A DNA stretch of 64,000 bases from Rhodoferax saidenbachensis (lineage in GTDB: Bacteria; Pseudomonadota; Gammaproteobacteria; Burkholderiales; Burkholderiaceae_C). Both the position numbers and the translations under genes were made by a program. The first letter of the stretch is position 1, and each line of letters opens with the position of its first letter. The notes beneath the pieces were generated by a model. The model had not been told where the DNA came from, did no database searches, and worked only from the letters and a program-made list of their open reading frames with translations. Positions 8,092 to 17,400 of the stretch are shown piece after piece. The DNA is taken from positions 1,674,001-1,738,000 of the forward strand of contig NZ_CP019239.1 in NCBI RefSeq assembly GCF_001955715.1, written 5' to 3'.

Positions 8092-9183
8092 TTAGCGTGG
8101 CGCACCCTTGGCCAGCGCGGCTGTGCGGCTCGCTTCCAGCGCTTGGGTATCGGGCGCGGTTTGTGTGGGCCAGCCCGACAGGTGCTGCTCGGCCACCTGG
8201 CACAGCGCGGTGATCCATTCGGGGTCGTCGTTGAGGCAGGGGATGTAGTGGAAGGCCTTGCCACCGGCGTTCAGGAACGCGTGACGCGCTTCCATGTTGA
8301 TTTCTTCCAGCGTCTCCAGGCAGTCGCTGGTAAAGCCGGGGCACACCACGTCCACCCGCTGCACACCGGCCTTGCCCATGGCGATCAGCGTGGGCTCGGT
8401 GTAGGGCTCCAGCCACTTGGCACGGCCCAGGCGCGACTGGAAGGTGAGGGTGTATTGGTCTTTGGTGAGGCCCAGTTGTTCCGCCAGCAGGCGGCCGGTT
8501 TTCAAACACTCGCAGTGGTACGGGTCGCCCAGGTGCAGCGTGCGCTCGGGCACGCCGTGAAAGCTCATGACCAATTGGTCTGGTCGGCCGTGGTCTTTCC
8601 AGTGGCGGCGCACGCTGGATGCCAGCGCGGCGATGTAGCCCGGATGGTCGTGGTAGCGGTTGACAAAGCGCAGCTCGGGCACGGCGCGGGTTTGCGCGGC
8701 CCAGGTGTAGACAGCGTCCAGCACGCTGGCGGTGCTGGTGCCCGAATACTGCGGGTACAGCGGCAGCACCAGCACGCGGGTCACGCCGTCGGCCTTCAGT
8801 GCGTCGAGTTGCGAAGCGATGGACGTGCTGCCGTAACGCATGGCCCAACGGACCTTGACCTGGTGGTTGCGCTGGCCCAGCCAGCCCTGCAACAGCTTGG
8901 CCTGTTTCTCGGTCCATAGCTTGAGCGGAGAGCCCTCGGGTGTCCAGATGCTGGCGTATTTGGCTGCCGACTGCGCAGGGCGAAAGCGCAGGATGATGCC
9001 GTGCAGGATGAACCACCAGATGAAGCGCGGAATTTCTATGACGCGGCGGTCCCACAAAAACTCGGCCAGATAACGGCGCACCGCTTGGGGCGTGGGCTCG
9101 TCGGGCGTACCCAGGTTGCACAGCAGAATGGCCGTGCGCTGCGGCTGGCCATGGGAATGGGTGGGTTCTGGCGAGAAGGGCAT
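8092..9183 (-). CDS. hemH: Ferrochelatase
   Basis: This 363-residue enzyme inserts Fe(II) into protoporphyrin IX as the last step of haem synthesis. Typical landmarks are AILLCNLGTPDEPTPQAVRR at the N-terminus, PLYPQYSGTSTASVLD, the active-site His in VMSFHGVPERT, CPGFTSDCLETLEEI and HYIPCLNDDPEW. The length is normal. It is divergent from the HAD hydrolase gene at 9253, with 69 bases between starts. Confidence 0.95.
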   Translation of the reverse strand: MPFSPEPTHSHGQPQRTAILLCNLGTPDEPTPQAVRRYLAEFLWDRRVIEIPRFIWWFILHGIILRFRPAQSAAKYASIWTPEGSPLKLWTEKQAKLLQGWLGQRNHQVKVRWAMRYGSTSIASQLDALKADGVTRVLVLPLYPQYSGTSTASVLDAVYTWAAQTRAVPELRFVNRYHDHPGYIAALASSVRRHWKDHGRPDQLVMSFHGVPERTLHLGDPYHCECLKTGRLLAEQLGLTKDQYTLTFQSRLGRAKWLEPYTEPTLIAMGKAGVQRVDVVCPGFTSDCLETLEEINMEARHAFLNAGGKAFHYIPCLNDDPEWITALCQVAEQHLSGWPTQTAPDTQALEASRTAALAKGAPR

Positions 9184-9252
9184 GCGCTATTCTCCCCTAG
9201 ACGCATTTAACTTCGTTCGCACTCGGAAAATGGGTGTGAACAGCTCCTTGCC

Positions 9253-9948
9253 ATGCTGGATATTTCAAAAATCAGGGCCATTACCCTGGACCTGGACGAT
9301 ACGCTGTGGCCGATCTGGCCCACCATTGCCCGGGCCGAAGAGCAGTTGCGCGCGTGGCTGCAAGCGCATGCGCCCGCCACCGCACAACTGGTAGCCAGCC
9401 CGCACGCGCGCCGCGAGCTGCGTGACGCGACCGAGGCGCAGTGGCCCGCGTTGGCGCACGACCTGAGTGCCATGCGCCGCGAATCGATCCGCCTGGCACT
9501 GCAACGGGCCGGGGACGATCCGGCGTTGGCCGAGCCGGCCTTTGAGGTGTTTTTTGCCGCGCGTATGCAGGTGGAGTTGTTTGAAGACGCCCGTCCCGGG
9601 CTGGCCTGGCTGGCGGCGCGTTACCCCATCGTTGCGGTCTCCAACGGCAATGCCGATGTAGGGCGCGTGGGCATTGGTGAATTTTTCGCTGCCAGCGTGA
9701 GCGCACGCGATGTGGGTGTGGGCAAGCCCGACGCACGTATCTTCCACGCGGCTGCCGAGGTGCTGAAAGTGGCCCCGGCGGAAGTGCTGCATGTGGGTGA
9801 CGACGCCGCGCTTGATGTGCTCGGCGCACTGGGTGTGGGCATGCAGACGGTGTGGGTCAACCGCACCGAACAACTCTGGAGCCAGAGCCAACACCCACAC
9901 GCCACGGTGGCCAGCATGACGGAGTTGTGTGATCTGCTGAAGGGCTGA
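9253..9948 (+). CDS. HAD-superfamily hydrolase (subfamily IA)
   Basis: This 231-residue protein has HAD motif I (ITLDLDDTLWPIWPT, residues 10-24), motif II in PIVAVSNGNADVG, a Lys in VGVGKPDARIFHAAA (motif III) and motif IV in VLHVGDDAALDVLGA. These predict a magnesium-dependent phosphatase acting on a small phosphorylated metabolite in the cytoplasm; the substrate is unknown. It is transcribed away from hemH and ends before a REP-like repeat pair. Confidence 0.88.
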   Translation: MLDISKIRAITLDLDDTLWPIWPTIARAEEQLRAWLQAHAPATAQLVASPHARRELRDATEAQWPALAHDLSAMRRESIRLALQRAGDDPALAEPAFEVFFAARMQVELFEDARPGLAWLAARYPIVAVSNGNADVGRVGIGEFFAASVSARDVGVGKPDARIFHAAAEVLKVAPAEVLHVGDDAALDVLGALGVGMQTVWVNRTEQLWSQSQHPHATVASMTELCDLLKG

Positions 9949-9957
9949 AGACGTATT

Positions 9958-10046
9958 TCCGTTCGGGCTGAGCCTGTCGAAGCCTTTCGCAAGTCCTTGG
10001 TGTATCGAGACTGCGTTTCGCCCTTCGGCAAGCTCAGGACAGGCCA
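9958..10046. repeat. REP-like inverted pair A
   Basis: A forward copy (CGTTCGGGCTGAGCCTGTCG from 9960) is followed about 30 bases later by a diverged inverse copy (CGCCCTTCGGCAAGCTCAGG). Related pairs occur at 12526-12612 and 16396-16455. RNA from it would fold into a long hairpin. It lies between the convergent HAD and acylase genes. Confidence 0.75.
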
Positions 10047-10078
10047 AGCGCAACGTGAACAGACTTTTTAGCGCTGCC

Positions 10079-12487
10079 TCAGTGCGCAGGCCGCAGGCGC
10101 AGCGTGCTCTCGGCGTGTTTCTTCACGTCGTCGGCGTCCAGGTACTGCGGCACGTAAATACCTTCGGCGTAGCGCTCGGCCTGGTCGTCGTAGTGTTTGT
10201 CGAATAGCACACCGCTCTGGCCCACCGGGTTGATGCCTAGCGCCTTGGTGGGTTCGGCGAAGTCAATCACGCGCCGGGTGGACGGGCCATAGGTCACGGC
10301 CCAGGGGGCCGGGCCAATCGGGCCGGAGAGGTTGTTGGGGGTCTCACGCCCGCCGGGCACTGGGAAGGGCCCCACGTTAAAGAGTTTGTCCAGCGGCTTT
10401 TGCATGCCCAGCGGATGGCCGTGGGTGAGGGTGTGTGTCTTGCCCCAGGACCATTCGAGCAGGCTGTTGCCATACAAACCTTGCAGGTGTTTGAGCGTGT
10501 TGACCCAGGCGATGCGCACGGTCTCAAAGCGGCTTTCCTTGGCCTTGGTGTCCACGTTGTCCCACCACGGTGAATCGGCATTGGCCACCAGCAGAGGCAG
10601 GGCGGCGTCCAGTGCGCGGGTGCGCAGCAAGTTCTTGAACTGCACCTCACCCATTTCATCTTCCATCGCGGCCTTGGCCAGTTCGTAGGTGAACTGGGTG
10701 AACAGCGTGGCAGCAATGCTGTCGCGGGTGTAGGCACCGTCCCATTTGGCCAGTGGTTCCAGGAAGGATTTTTCGTTGGGGTCGGTCACCACGGAATACA
10801 AAACTGGCATCACTTCTTGCAGGATGCGCGCGGCGTAGCCGTTGTTCACATCGAGTTGCAGTGCCTGCGCCGCAGCACTGTCCCACAGGCGGTCGGGCGC
10901 ACGCAGCACGTTGTCCAGACGCTGCGCCCGGTCCACCAGGTTGTAGTAGCCCGGCACCGGTACACCGCTCCTGGGCAGGGGCTGGTGGTTGGCCGACATG
11001 ATGTAGCCGCGCGATGGGTTTTCTTCCTGCGGGTTGTCGGCAAAGCGATAGAAGCCCAGCTTGTCGGCCTCACCCTTGCTGCCGTCCAGGATGAAGGTGG
11101 GGTTCACGCCCTCGGGGCGTATCGGCAGCCTGCCCGCAGCCCACCAGCCGATGTCGCCTTTGGCATTGGCCCAGACCACATTGAGGCCGGGGGCGTGGAT
11201 TTTTTCGGCCGCATTGCGGGCCTTCTCGCGGGTGTCGGCGCGGTTGAGTTCGTAGAAGGCGTCGAGGATGGGGTTCTCGGTTTCCAGAAACGCCCACCAC
11301 ATGGCGATTGGCTTGCCTTCATCAAAGGTGTCCTTGAACGCATCGCTGATGATGGGGCCGTGTGGCGAGCGGTTGAGCACCAGTTTGACGGGGCTCTTGC
11401 CCTTGACCTGGATCACCTCGGTGCGGCTGGTCATGTCGACCCATTGGTTGTGGTACCAGACCTGCTTGGGGTTGGCCGGGTTGACCTTCTCGGCGATCAG
11501 GTCCACATCGTCGTTCTGGAACATCGTCAGGCTCCAGCCGAACTGCGTGTTGTGGCCCAGCAGCGCTACCGGATTCAGCGCCTGGTAGTGGCCGTACAAC
11601 TCAAAGCCCGGGCTGCTCAGGTGCGCCTCGTACCAGACGGCGGGGGCCGAGAACGCAATGTGGGGGTCACCGGCCAGCAGCGGCTTGCCGCTGGCGGTGC
11701 GTTTGCCGGAGATGGCCCAGGCATTGCTGCCCTCGAACATGGGCACGCCAGCGGCTTCCATGGCCTCCTGGCTGGCCTGGGCCAGACGGTTCAGGCCTTC
11801 CCAATCTTTTTTGCCCAGTGCCAGTGCAGGGGCGGCGCTCAGCACACCTTCGGGGTGCCATTCGATATCAAAGTCTTTCAGGTACTGGGGGCCCAATGTG
11901 TCGCGGATATAGGTCAGCGCGGGTTCGGTCCGGAAGGCCGCCGCAAAACTGTAGGCCAGGTAACCGGTTACGGCCACGGTGTCTTGCGGCGTGAAGGGCT
12001 GCTGGGGGATGCCCAGGATGTCGAATTCGATGGGCGCGCGGTGCGTGTCCTGGTACTGGTTGATGCCGTCCAGGTAGGCCAGCAGGGCTTTGCTTGCCGG
12101 GCTTTCCATGTCCATCTTGGCCACGTATTCCTGCGCGCGCTGGCGGATGCCCAGGGTACGGAACAGCTTGTCGGTGTCCAGCAGTTTGGGGCCGAGGATT
12201 TCGGCCAGTTCCCCTTTGGCCAGCCGGCGCACCATCTCCATCTGGAACAGGCGGTCCTGTGCATGCACATAGCCCAGCGCGCGGTACATGTCGGCCTCGT
12301 TCTCGGTGCGGATGTGCGGCACACCGCGTTCGTCGTACTGCACGCTGACCGGCGCCGTGAGTTTGAAGAGATCCACTGTACCGCTGCGCACCGGTTGTTT
12401 GACGTTCAGGTACCAGGTGGCTGCGCCGCCCACTGCGAGCACCAGAACGAGCAGCAGGCCCAGCAGGATTTTCAAAGCGATGCGCAT
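10079..12487 (-). CDS. Penicillin acylase family Ntn-hydrolase (paralogue 1)
   Basis: This 802-residue precursor has an N-terminal membrane anchor or signal (residues 1-27), so it acts in the periplasm. The alpha part carries VSVQYDERGVPHI and RALGYVHAQDRLFQMEM. The autoprocessing site is EGSNAWAISGKRTASGKPLL near residue 248, where Ser becomes the N-terminal nucleophile of the beta subunit. The C-terminal region contains HTLTHGHPLG and RRVIDF. The family hydrolyses amides such as acyl-homoserine lactones and beta-lactam side chains; the real substrate is unknown. It is closely similar over its whole length to the upstream paralogue at 12661. Confidence 0.92.
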   Translation of the reverse strand: MRIALKILLGLLLVLVLAVGGAATWYLNVKQPVRSGTVDLFKLTAPVSVQYDERGVPHIRTENEADMYRALGYVHAQDRLFQMEMVRRLAKGELAEILGPKLLDTDKLFRTLGIRQRAQEYVAKMDMESPASKALLAYLDGINQYQDTHRAPIEFDILGIPQQPFTPQDTVAVTGYLAYSFAAAFRTEPALTYIRDTLGPQYLKDFDIEWHPEGVLSAAPALALGKKDWEGLNRLAQASQEAMEAAGVPMFEGSNAWAISGKRTASGKPLLAGDPHIAFSAPAVWYEAHLSSPGFELYGHYQALNPVALLGHNTQFGWSLTMFQNDDVDLIAEKVNPANPKQVWYHNQWVDMTSRTEVIQVKGKSPVKLVLNRSPHGPIISDAFKDTFDEGKPIAMWWAFLETENPILDAFYELNRADTREKARNAAEKIHAPGLNVVWANAKGDIGWWAAGRLPIRPEGVNPTFILDGSKGEADKLGFYRFADNPQEENPSRGYIMSANHQPLPRSGVPVPGYYNLVDRAQRLDNVLRAPDRLWDSAAAQALQLDVNNGYAARILQEVMPVLYSVVTDPNEKSFLEPLAKWDGAYTRDSIAATLFTQFTYELAKAAMEDEMGEVQFKNLLRTRALDAALPLLVANADSPWWDNVDTKAKESRFETVRIAWVNTLKHLQGLYGNSLLEWSWGKTHTLTHGHPLGMQKPLDKLFNVGPFPVPGGRETPNNLSGPIGPAPWAVTYGPSTRRVIDFAEPTKALGINPVGQSGVLFDKHYDDQAERYAEGIYVPQYLDADDVKKHAESTLRLRPAH

Positions 12488-12525
12488 GCGGTGGTGTCTC
12501 CGGATTTTTTGTGGATTTATGGACT

Positions 12526-12612
12526 CAACCCGTTCGCGTTGAGCTTGTCGAAACGCAGCCCCTGCAAATCAAGGGCCTGTTGAAGGCTTCGACAGGCTCA
12601 GCCCGAACGGGG
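12526..12612. repeat. REP-like inverted pair B
   Basis: A forward copy (CCGTTCGCGTTGAGCTTGTC) and an inverse copy (AGGCTTCGACAGGCTCAGCC) lie between the two acylase genes. With pair A this places a REP pair on each side of acylase 1. Confidence 0.75.
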
Positions 12613-12660
12613 GTATATGTTGTTCATTGTCTTGGACGTCTATGGTATTCGCCAGAGCAT

Positions 12661-15057
12661 TCACCGCGCGGGTTGCAGTGTCAGCGTGCTTTGTGTGGCG
12701 GCGGCCACATCGGACTCCTGCAGATACTGGGGCACATAACCACCGGCCACATAGGTCGCGGCCTGGTCGGCGTAGTGTTTGTCAAACAACACGCCGCTTT
12801 GTCCCACGGGGTTGATGCCCAGCGCGGCGGCCGGGTTGGCAAAGTCGATGAGTCGGCGGGTGGAGGGGCCGTCCGTCACGGCCCAGGGCGCAGGGCCGAT
12901 GTTGGTGGACAGGTTGTTGGGCACTTCATGCCCGCCCGGTGCGGCGAAGGGCCCCACGTTGAAAAGTTTGTCCAACGGCTTTTGCATGCCCAGCGGGTGG
13001 CCATGGGTCAGCGTGTGGGCGCGGCCCCAGGTCCACTGCGCGGTGTTGGTGCCAAACTCTTTGCGCAGGTGGGCCAGCGTGGCGGTCCAGGCGGTTTTCA
13101 CCGTGTCGGCGCGGCTTTCTTTTTGTGTGGTGGCGCGGTTGTCCCACCAGGGCGATGCGGGTGTGGCGGCCAGGCGCTCCAGCGCGTAGTCCAGCGCATA
13201 GGTTTGTCGCAGTGCGCCGAAACGTTCTTCGCCCAGCTCGTCAGCAAATGCGCTGTGCGCCACCGCATACAGCAACTGGAAGTAAAGCGTGGGCGCCACG
13301 GCGTCCACACGGTAGTCGCCATCCCAGGTGGCGAGTTGTTGCAGCAGGGCTTTGTCGGCACTGTCCGTCACCACCTCCTGCAGCACCGGCAGCAGGGATT
13401 GCAGGATGCGCGGGCCGTAGTTGGTGTGTACGTCGAGTTGCAGGGCCTGGCTGTTTTTGGTGTCCCATTTCACACCGGGTTGTTGCAGCAACTGGTCCAG
13501 GCGCTGTACGCGGTCCGGCGGCAGGTAGTAGCCGGGAATGGCAATGCCGGTGGGCGACAGTGGCTGGTGGTTGGCCGAGACGATGTAACCGCGTGTGGGG
13601 TTTTCTTCCTGCGGGTTGTCGCTGAAGGGGAAGAAGCCGGGCTTGTCGGATTCGGGCTTGCTACCGTCCAGAATGAAAGCTGGGTTTACTCCGGCAGGGC
13701 GGTGCGGAATCTTGGCCGCAGCCCACCAGCCAATGTCGCCGGCGGCGTTGGCCCACACGATGTTGAGGCCTGGCGCATGGATCTGGCTGGACGCCATGCG
13801 TGCCTTGGACAGGGTGTCGGCGCGGTGCAGCGCATAGAACGCATCAAGGATGGGGTTGGGTGTTTCCAGGAAGGCCCACCACATGGCGATGGGCGCAGTG
13901 CCTGCGCTTTCTTTGCCCAGCGCGTCATTGATGATGGGGCCGTGCGGCGAGCGGCGCAGCAAAAGCTTCACCGGCTCTGCGCCCTTGACCAGAATGGTGT
14001 CTTCCTGCGTCTGCAGATCAACCCAACCGCCATGCACCCAGACTTGGTTGGGGTTGGCCGGGTTGACCTTTTCGGCGACCAGATCAATGTCGTCGTTTTC
14101 GAACATGGTCAGGCTCCAACCAAACTGGCTGTTGTGGCCCAGCAGCGCGACCGGTGTGAGCGGCTGGTGGTGGCCGTACAGCTCAAAGCCGGGTGCGCTC
14201 AGGTGCGCCTCGTACCAGACGGCGGGCGCGGAGAAGCCGATGTGCGGATCACCGGCCAGCAGCGGTTTGCCGCTGGCGGTGCGGCTGCCGGAGATGGCCC
14301 ACGCGTTGCTGCCCATGAACTGCGGCGTGCCCAGCAGGTCGGTGGCGCGCTGGCTCAGTGCGGCCAGTTTGCCCAGGCCTTGCCAGTCCTGCTGGTTCAG
14401 CGCCAGCGGCAGCATGCCCTTGGGGTGCCAGTCCACGTCGAAGGTCTTGAGGTAGTCGGCGCCCAGCGTGTCGCGCACATAGGTCAGCAGCGGTTCGGTC
14501 TTGAAGGCGGCGGCGAAGCTGTAGGCCAGGTAGCCGGACACGGCAAAGGTGTCCTCGGCCGTGAAGGGGCGCTTCGGGATGCCCAGAATGTCGAACTCCA
14601 GCGGCGCGGGGTGGCTGTCCTGGAAAGTGTTGACGCCTTCCAGATAAGCCTTGAGCGCCTGGCTGGTGTGGCTGCTGGTGTCCATGGCGGCGGCGGTCTT
14701 GCGCGCGTGTGCATCGATGCCCAACGTGCGGAACAGGCGGTCCACTTCCAGCAGGTCGGGGCCCAGAATTTCGGCGAGCTGGCCACGTGCCAGGCGGCGG
14801 ATCATCTCCATTTGGAACAGGCGGTCCTGCGCCTGCACATAACCCAGCGCGCGGTACATGTCGGCTTCGTTTTGCGCCTGGATGTGGGGCACACCGCGCT
14901 CGTCATACCGCACGGTCACCTCAGCCAACATGCCGGGAATCTGCACGCTGCCGCTGCGTTGTGGCTGTTTGCCATGCAGGTACCAGCCCCCTGCAGCGAC
15001 GGCCAACAAGCCCACGGTCAGCAGCACAGTCGCCGCAGTCTTCAACACACGTTTCAT
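12661..15057 (-). CDS. Penicillin acylase family Ntn-hydrolase (paralogue 2)
   Basis: This 798-residue protein has the same layout as its neighbour: membrane/signal segment at residues 7-27, VTVRYDERGVPHIQAQNEAD, RALGYVQAQDRLFQMEMIRR, and the nucleophile site MGSNAWAISGSRTASGKPLL near residue 243. By eye it keeps well over half of paralogue 1's residues, collinear from end to end, which indicates tandem duplication. Its ATG overlaps the hpnE stop codon (ATGA), so it is translationally coupled to the squalene genes. Periplasmic amidase activity is inferred from the family. Confidence 0.92.
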   Translation of the reverse strand: MKRVLKTAATVLLTVGLLAVAAGGWYLHGKQPQRSGSVQIPGMLAEVTVRYDERGVPHIQAQNEADMYRALGYVQAQDRLFQMEMIRRLARGQLAEILGPDLLEVDRLFRTLGIDAHARKTAAAMDTSSHTSQALKAYLEGVNTFQDSHPAPLEFDILGIPKRPFTAEDTFAVSGYLAYSFAAAFKTEPLLTYVRDTLGADYLKTFDVDWHPKGMLPLALNQQDWQGLGKLAALSQRATDLLGTPQFMGSNAWAISGSRTASGKPLLAGDPHIGFSAPAVWYEAHLSAPGFELYGHHQPLTPVALLGHNSQFGWSLTMFENDDIDLVAEKVNPANPNQVWVHGGWVDLQTQEDTILVKGAEPVKLLLRRSPHGPIINDALGKESAGTAPIAMWWAFLETPNPILDAFYALHRADTLSKARMASSQIHAPGLNIVWANAAGDIGWWAAAKIPHRPAGVNPAFILDGSKPESDKPGFFPFSDNPQEENPTRGYIVSANHQPLSPTGIAIPGYYLPPDRVQRLDQLLQQPGVKWDTKNSQALQLDVHTNYGPRILQSLLPVLQEVVTDSADKALLQQLATWDGDYRVDAVAPTLYFQLLYAVAHSAFADELGEERFGALRQTYALDYALERLAATPASPWWDNRATTQKESRADTVKTAWTATLAHLRKEFGTNTAQWTWGRAHTLTHGHPLGMQKPLDKLFNVGPFAAPGGHEVPNNLSTNIGPAPWAVTDGPSTRRLIDFANPAAALGINPVGQSGVLFDKHYADQAATYVAGGYVPQYLQESDVAAATQSTLTLQPAR

Positions 15058-16376
15058 GGAGTCTCCAGGAGGGAAATGGCGTGGGTGCTGCTGCGCACAG
15101 CACCTTCCAGGGTCGCGGGGTAGGGCCCGTCTATGTAGTCGCCACAGGCCAGTAGGCCGGGGGCAATGGTGGATGTGGGCCGTTGCAGGCCGGGCGTGCA
15201 GGCAAAGGTGGCGCGTTTCTCCACCACGGTTTGCACCACCTGCAGGGTCTGGCCACCCAAATGGGGCGCCAGTTGGGTGTGGGCTTGTGCCAGCACTTGG
15301 GCTTGCAGCGCCTCGCGCTCGCCCGTACTGGCGCTGACCACCAGGGCCAGCAGGCCGGCCGGGCCGCCGAGCTGACCGCGGTCAAACACAAACTGCGCAG
15401 GGGCCTGCAGCGGATCGGTGCGCAACGCGTACATGGGTTGGGGCAGGCGCACGCCAGGGGCGTGGGCATAGACCGTGGTGATGGCTTCAAACTGCAACGC
15501 TTGCGCGGTGGCAGCCCAGTGGCGCATGCCATTTGCTATGGTTTCAGGAGCTACTTGCGCAGACTCCGTAAGGGCTTGGGCCGCAAAAGACGATGAGGTG
15601 GCCCAGACCACGGCGTCAAATGTCTGGCCCTGAATCTGCCAGGCGGGCTGCGCATCGGTGCCCGCAAACTGCAGCATGTCCACGCGCTGGCCCAGGTGCA
15701 CCACGCCACCCTTGGCCTGCAGCCACGACACGGCTGCTTGCGGGAACATGGCACCCAGGTCGATGCGCGGCAACAGCAGGTTGGAGCTGCCCGTACCACC
15801 AAACAGCGAGTCACGCAGCACCGTCAAAAACACCTGGCCGCTGGCGCGGTCTGCGGGCGTGTTGAGGGCGGAGACACACAGCGGGTCTATCAGGGTGTGC
15901 AGCACGGTAGGTGTCAAACCGCGGCACAGATCGGCCACCGAGGTGGTGTGCTCGCAGGCAAAACCTTTCAACTGCCAGCCGGTGGCGGCTTGGAGCAGAG
16001 ACCATTTGTCCGCCCAGCTCCAGCCACGTGCGCGCAGGATGCCGGCGAGCGCGTCCAGCGGGCTGGGCCAGTGGGGCAGGGCCAAACCTTCGCCATCGGG
16101 AAACTGCAAAGTCAGTGGCAGGCGTTGCAGCGCGGACTCGGGCGCTACGCCCACGGTGCGCATGTACTGCAGCGATTCGGAGTACGCACCAATCAGGATG
16201 TGCTGGCCGTTGTCCAACACCACCGGTGTGCCGTCAGGTAAGGTGCCATTCAGGGCTCTGGCCCGCCCCCCGACTGCGCGAGCTGCTTCAAAAACCGTAG
16301 CATGGTGACCCGCCTGGGTGGCCGCCACGGCGGCAGCCATGCCTGCCCAACCGGCGCCAACGATGGCGATTTTCAT
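15054..16376 (-). CDS. hpnE: Hydroxysqualene dehydroxylase HpnE
   Basis: This 440-residue flavoprotein of the amine-oxidase/phytoene-desaturase type reduces hydroxysqualene to squalene. The FAD-binding start is IAIVGAGWAGMAAAVAATQA, followed by VFEAARAVGGRAR, and the C-terminal FAD motif is ACGDYIDGPYPATLEGAVRS. It is the third gene of hpnC-hpnD-hpnE on the minus strand. Residues at roughly 263-280 (QALTESAQVAPETIAN) are encoded by a 54-bp dispersed element inserted in frame, in a loop between conserved segments. Confidence 0.92.
   Translation of the reverse strand: MKIAIVGAGWAGMAAAVAATQAGHHATVFEAARAVGGRARALNGTLPDGTPVVLDNGQHILIGAYSESLQYMRTVGVAPESALQRLPLTLQFPDGEGLALPHWPSPLDALAGILRARGWSWADKWSLLQAATGWQLKGFACEHTTSVADLCRGLTPTVLHTLIDPLCVSALNTPADRASGQVFLTVLRDSLFGGTGSSNLLLPRIDLGAMFPQAAVSWLQAKGGVVHLGQRVDMLQFAGTDAQPAWQIQGQTFDAVVWATSSSFAAQALTESAQVAPETIANGMRHWAATAQALQFEAITTVYAHAPGVRLPQPMYALRTDPLQAPAQFVFDRGQLGGPAGLLALVVSASTGEREALQAQVLAQAHTQLAPHLGGQTLQVVQTVVEKRATFACTPGLQRPTSTIAPGLLACGDYIDGPYPATLEGAVRSSTHAISLLETP
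15535..15588 (+). repeat. 54-bp dispersed element, copy 2 (inside hpnE)
   Basis: In plus orientation it reads GCTATGGTTTCAGGAGC, then TACTTGCGCA, then GGGCTTGGGCCG at positions 38-49. hpnE is transcribed across it in the opposite sense and reads it in the same frame as copy 4. Confidence 0.8.
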
Positions 16377-16395
16377 GGTGCCTTGGACCCGGCCC

Positions 16396-16455
16396 CGTTC
16401 GGGCTGAGCTTGTCGAAGCCCTGCCAGCCCTTCGACAAGCTCAGGGCGAACGGAA
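16396..16455. repeat. REP-like inverted pair C
   Basis: CCCGTTCGGGCTGAGCTTGT (from 16396) and its inverse CCCTTCGACAAGCTCAGGGC lie head to head with about six bases between arms, between hpnE and hpnD. This is the cleanest of the three pairs. Confidence 0.85.
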
Positions 16456-16485
16456 TGTGATGAATCGCCTCGAACGCGGCCATGC

Positions 16486-17325
16486 TTAGAGGCGCCCGAG
16501 CGCCTGGACTTTCCACGCCAGCCACAGCTTGCGCAGCGGTGTGAGTGCGATGCGCTGGTGCAGCACCTGGAAGTTGTCGCGCTCGATCTCGCGCAACAGG
16601 GCGCGATAGATGCTGGCCATCATCAGGCCGGGCTTCTGGGCGCGGCGGTCGGCGGCGGGCAGCAAGGCGAGTGCTTCGTCGTACAGGCCCTGGGCACGTT
16701 GCGCCTGGAATTGCATCAGCGCGGTGAAGCGGTCTGAATAAGTACGTTTGAGAATCTCGTGCGCCTTCACATCGAACTGCTGCAGTTCGTTGACGGGCAG
16801 GTAGATGCGGCCACGCAGGGAGTCTTCGCCCACGTCGCGGATGATGTTGGTGAGCTGCAGGGCCTGGCCCAGCTTGTGGGCGTAGGCGGTGGTTTGCGGG
16901 TCGGTCTGGCCAAAGATACCGGCCGCCACTTCGCCCACTACGCCGGCCACCAGGTGGCAGTAGCGCTGCAGGTTGGGGTAGTCCAGGTAACGGGTCTGCT
17001 CCAGGTCCATCTTGCAGCCATCAATGACGGCCTGCAGGTGGCGTGCCTCGATGCCATAGGGCACGGTGTAGGGCATCAGCGCCAGCATCACCGGGTGGCT
17101 GGCGTGGCCGGCGAAGGACTGAGCCACTTCACTTTGCCACCAGGCCAGTTTGGTGGCGGCGACACCGGGGTCCACCATCTCGTCGACCACGTCGTCCACC
17201 TCGCGGCAGAACGCATAAAAAGCAGTGATAGCGGCGCGCCGTGGCGCGGGCAGAAACAGGAAGGCGTAGTAAAAACTGCTGCCCGAGGCTGCGGCTTTTT
17301 CTTGTACGTATTGCGCGGGGGTCAT
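16486..17325 (-). CDS. hpnD: Presqualene diphosphate synthase HpnD
   Basis: This 279-residue squalene/phytoene synthase family enzyme condenses two farnesyl diphosphates to presqualene diphosphate. I use ATG 17325 (MTPAQYVQEKAAASGSSFYY), the family-like start; the frame extends 13 codons upstream. Both Asp-rich motifs are present: FCREVDDVVDE (about residues 50-60) and NIIRDVGEDSLRGRIYLP (about 158-175). It belongs to the hpnC-hpnD-hpnE group, but 300 bases and an inverted-repeat element separate it from hpnC. Confidence 0.93.
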   Translation of the reverse strand: MTPAQYVQEKAAASGSSFYYAFLFLPAPRRAAITAFYAFCREVDDVVDEMVDPGVAATKLAWWQSEVAQSFAGHASHPVMLALMPYTVPYGIEARHLQAVIDGCKMDLEQTRYLDYPNLQRYCHLVAGVVGEVAAGIFGQTDPQTTAYAHKLGQALQLTNIIRDVGEDSLRGRIYLPVNELQQFDVKAHEILKRTYSDRFTALMQFQAQRAQGLYDEALALLPAADRRAQKPGLMMASIYRALLREIERDNFQVLHQRIALTPLRKLWLAWKVQALGRL

Positions 17326-17400
17326 GGGGCTATTGTCACTCAGCGGTAAGCCCGTTTGAGGCATGGGCTTTACTTCGGCATCAGTAGGCCTGCACGTTTT

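Noticed and set aside
7741..8100. Toxin partner for the ParD-like gene
   Set aside because: Both sides were examined; map and hemH are the neighbours and no ParE/RelE-like frame exists.
10817..12583. 588-codon plus-strand open frame
   Set aside because: It is antisense to the penicillin acylase gene, rich in Val/Gly/His/Arg as is usual for shadow frames in GC-rich DNA, with no family features.
12511..15123. 870-codon plus-strand open frame
   Set aside because: It is a shadow of acylase paralogue 2. Its parallel position to the 588-codon frame reflects the duplication of the real genes.
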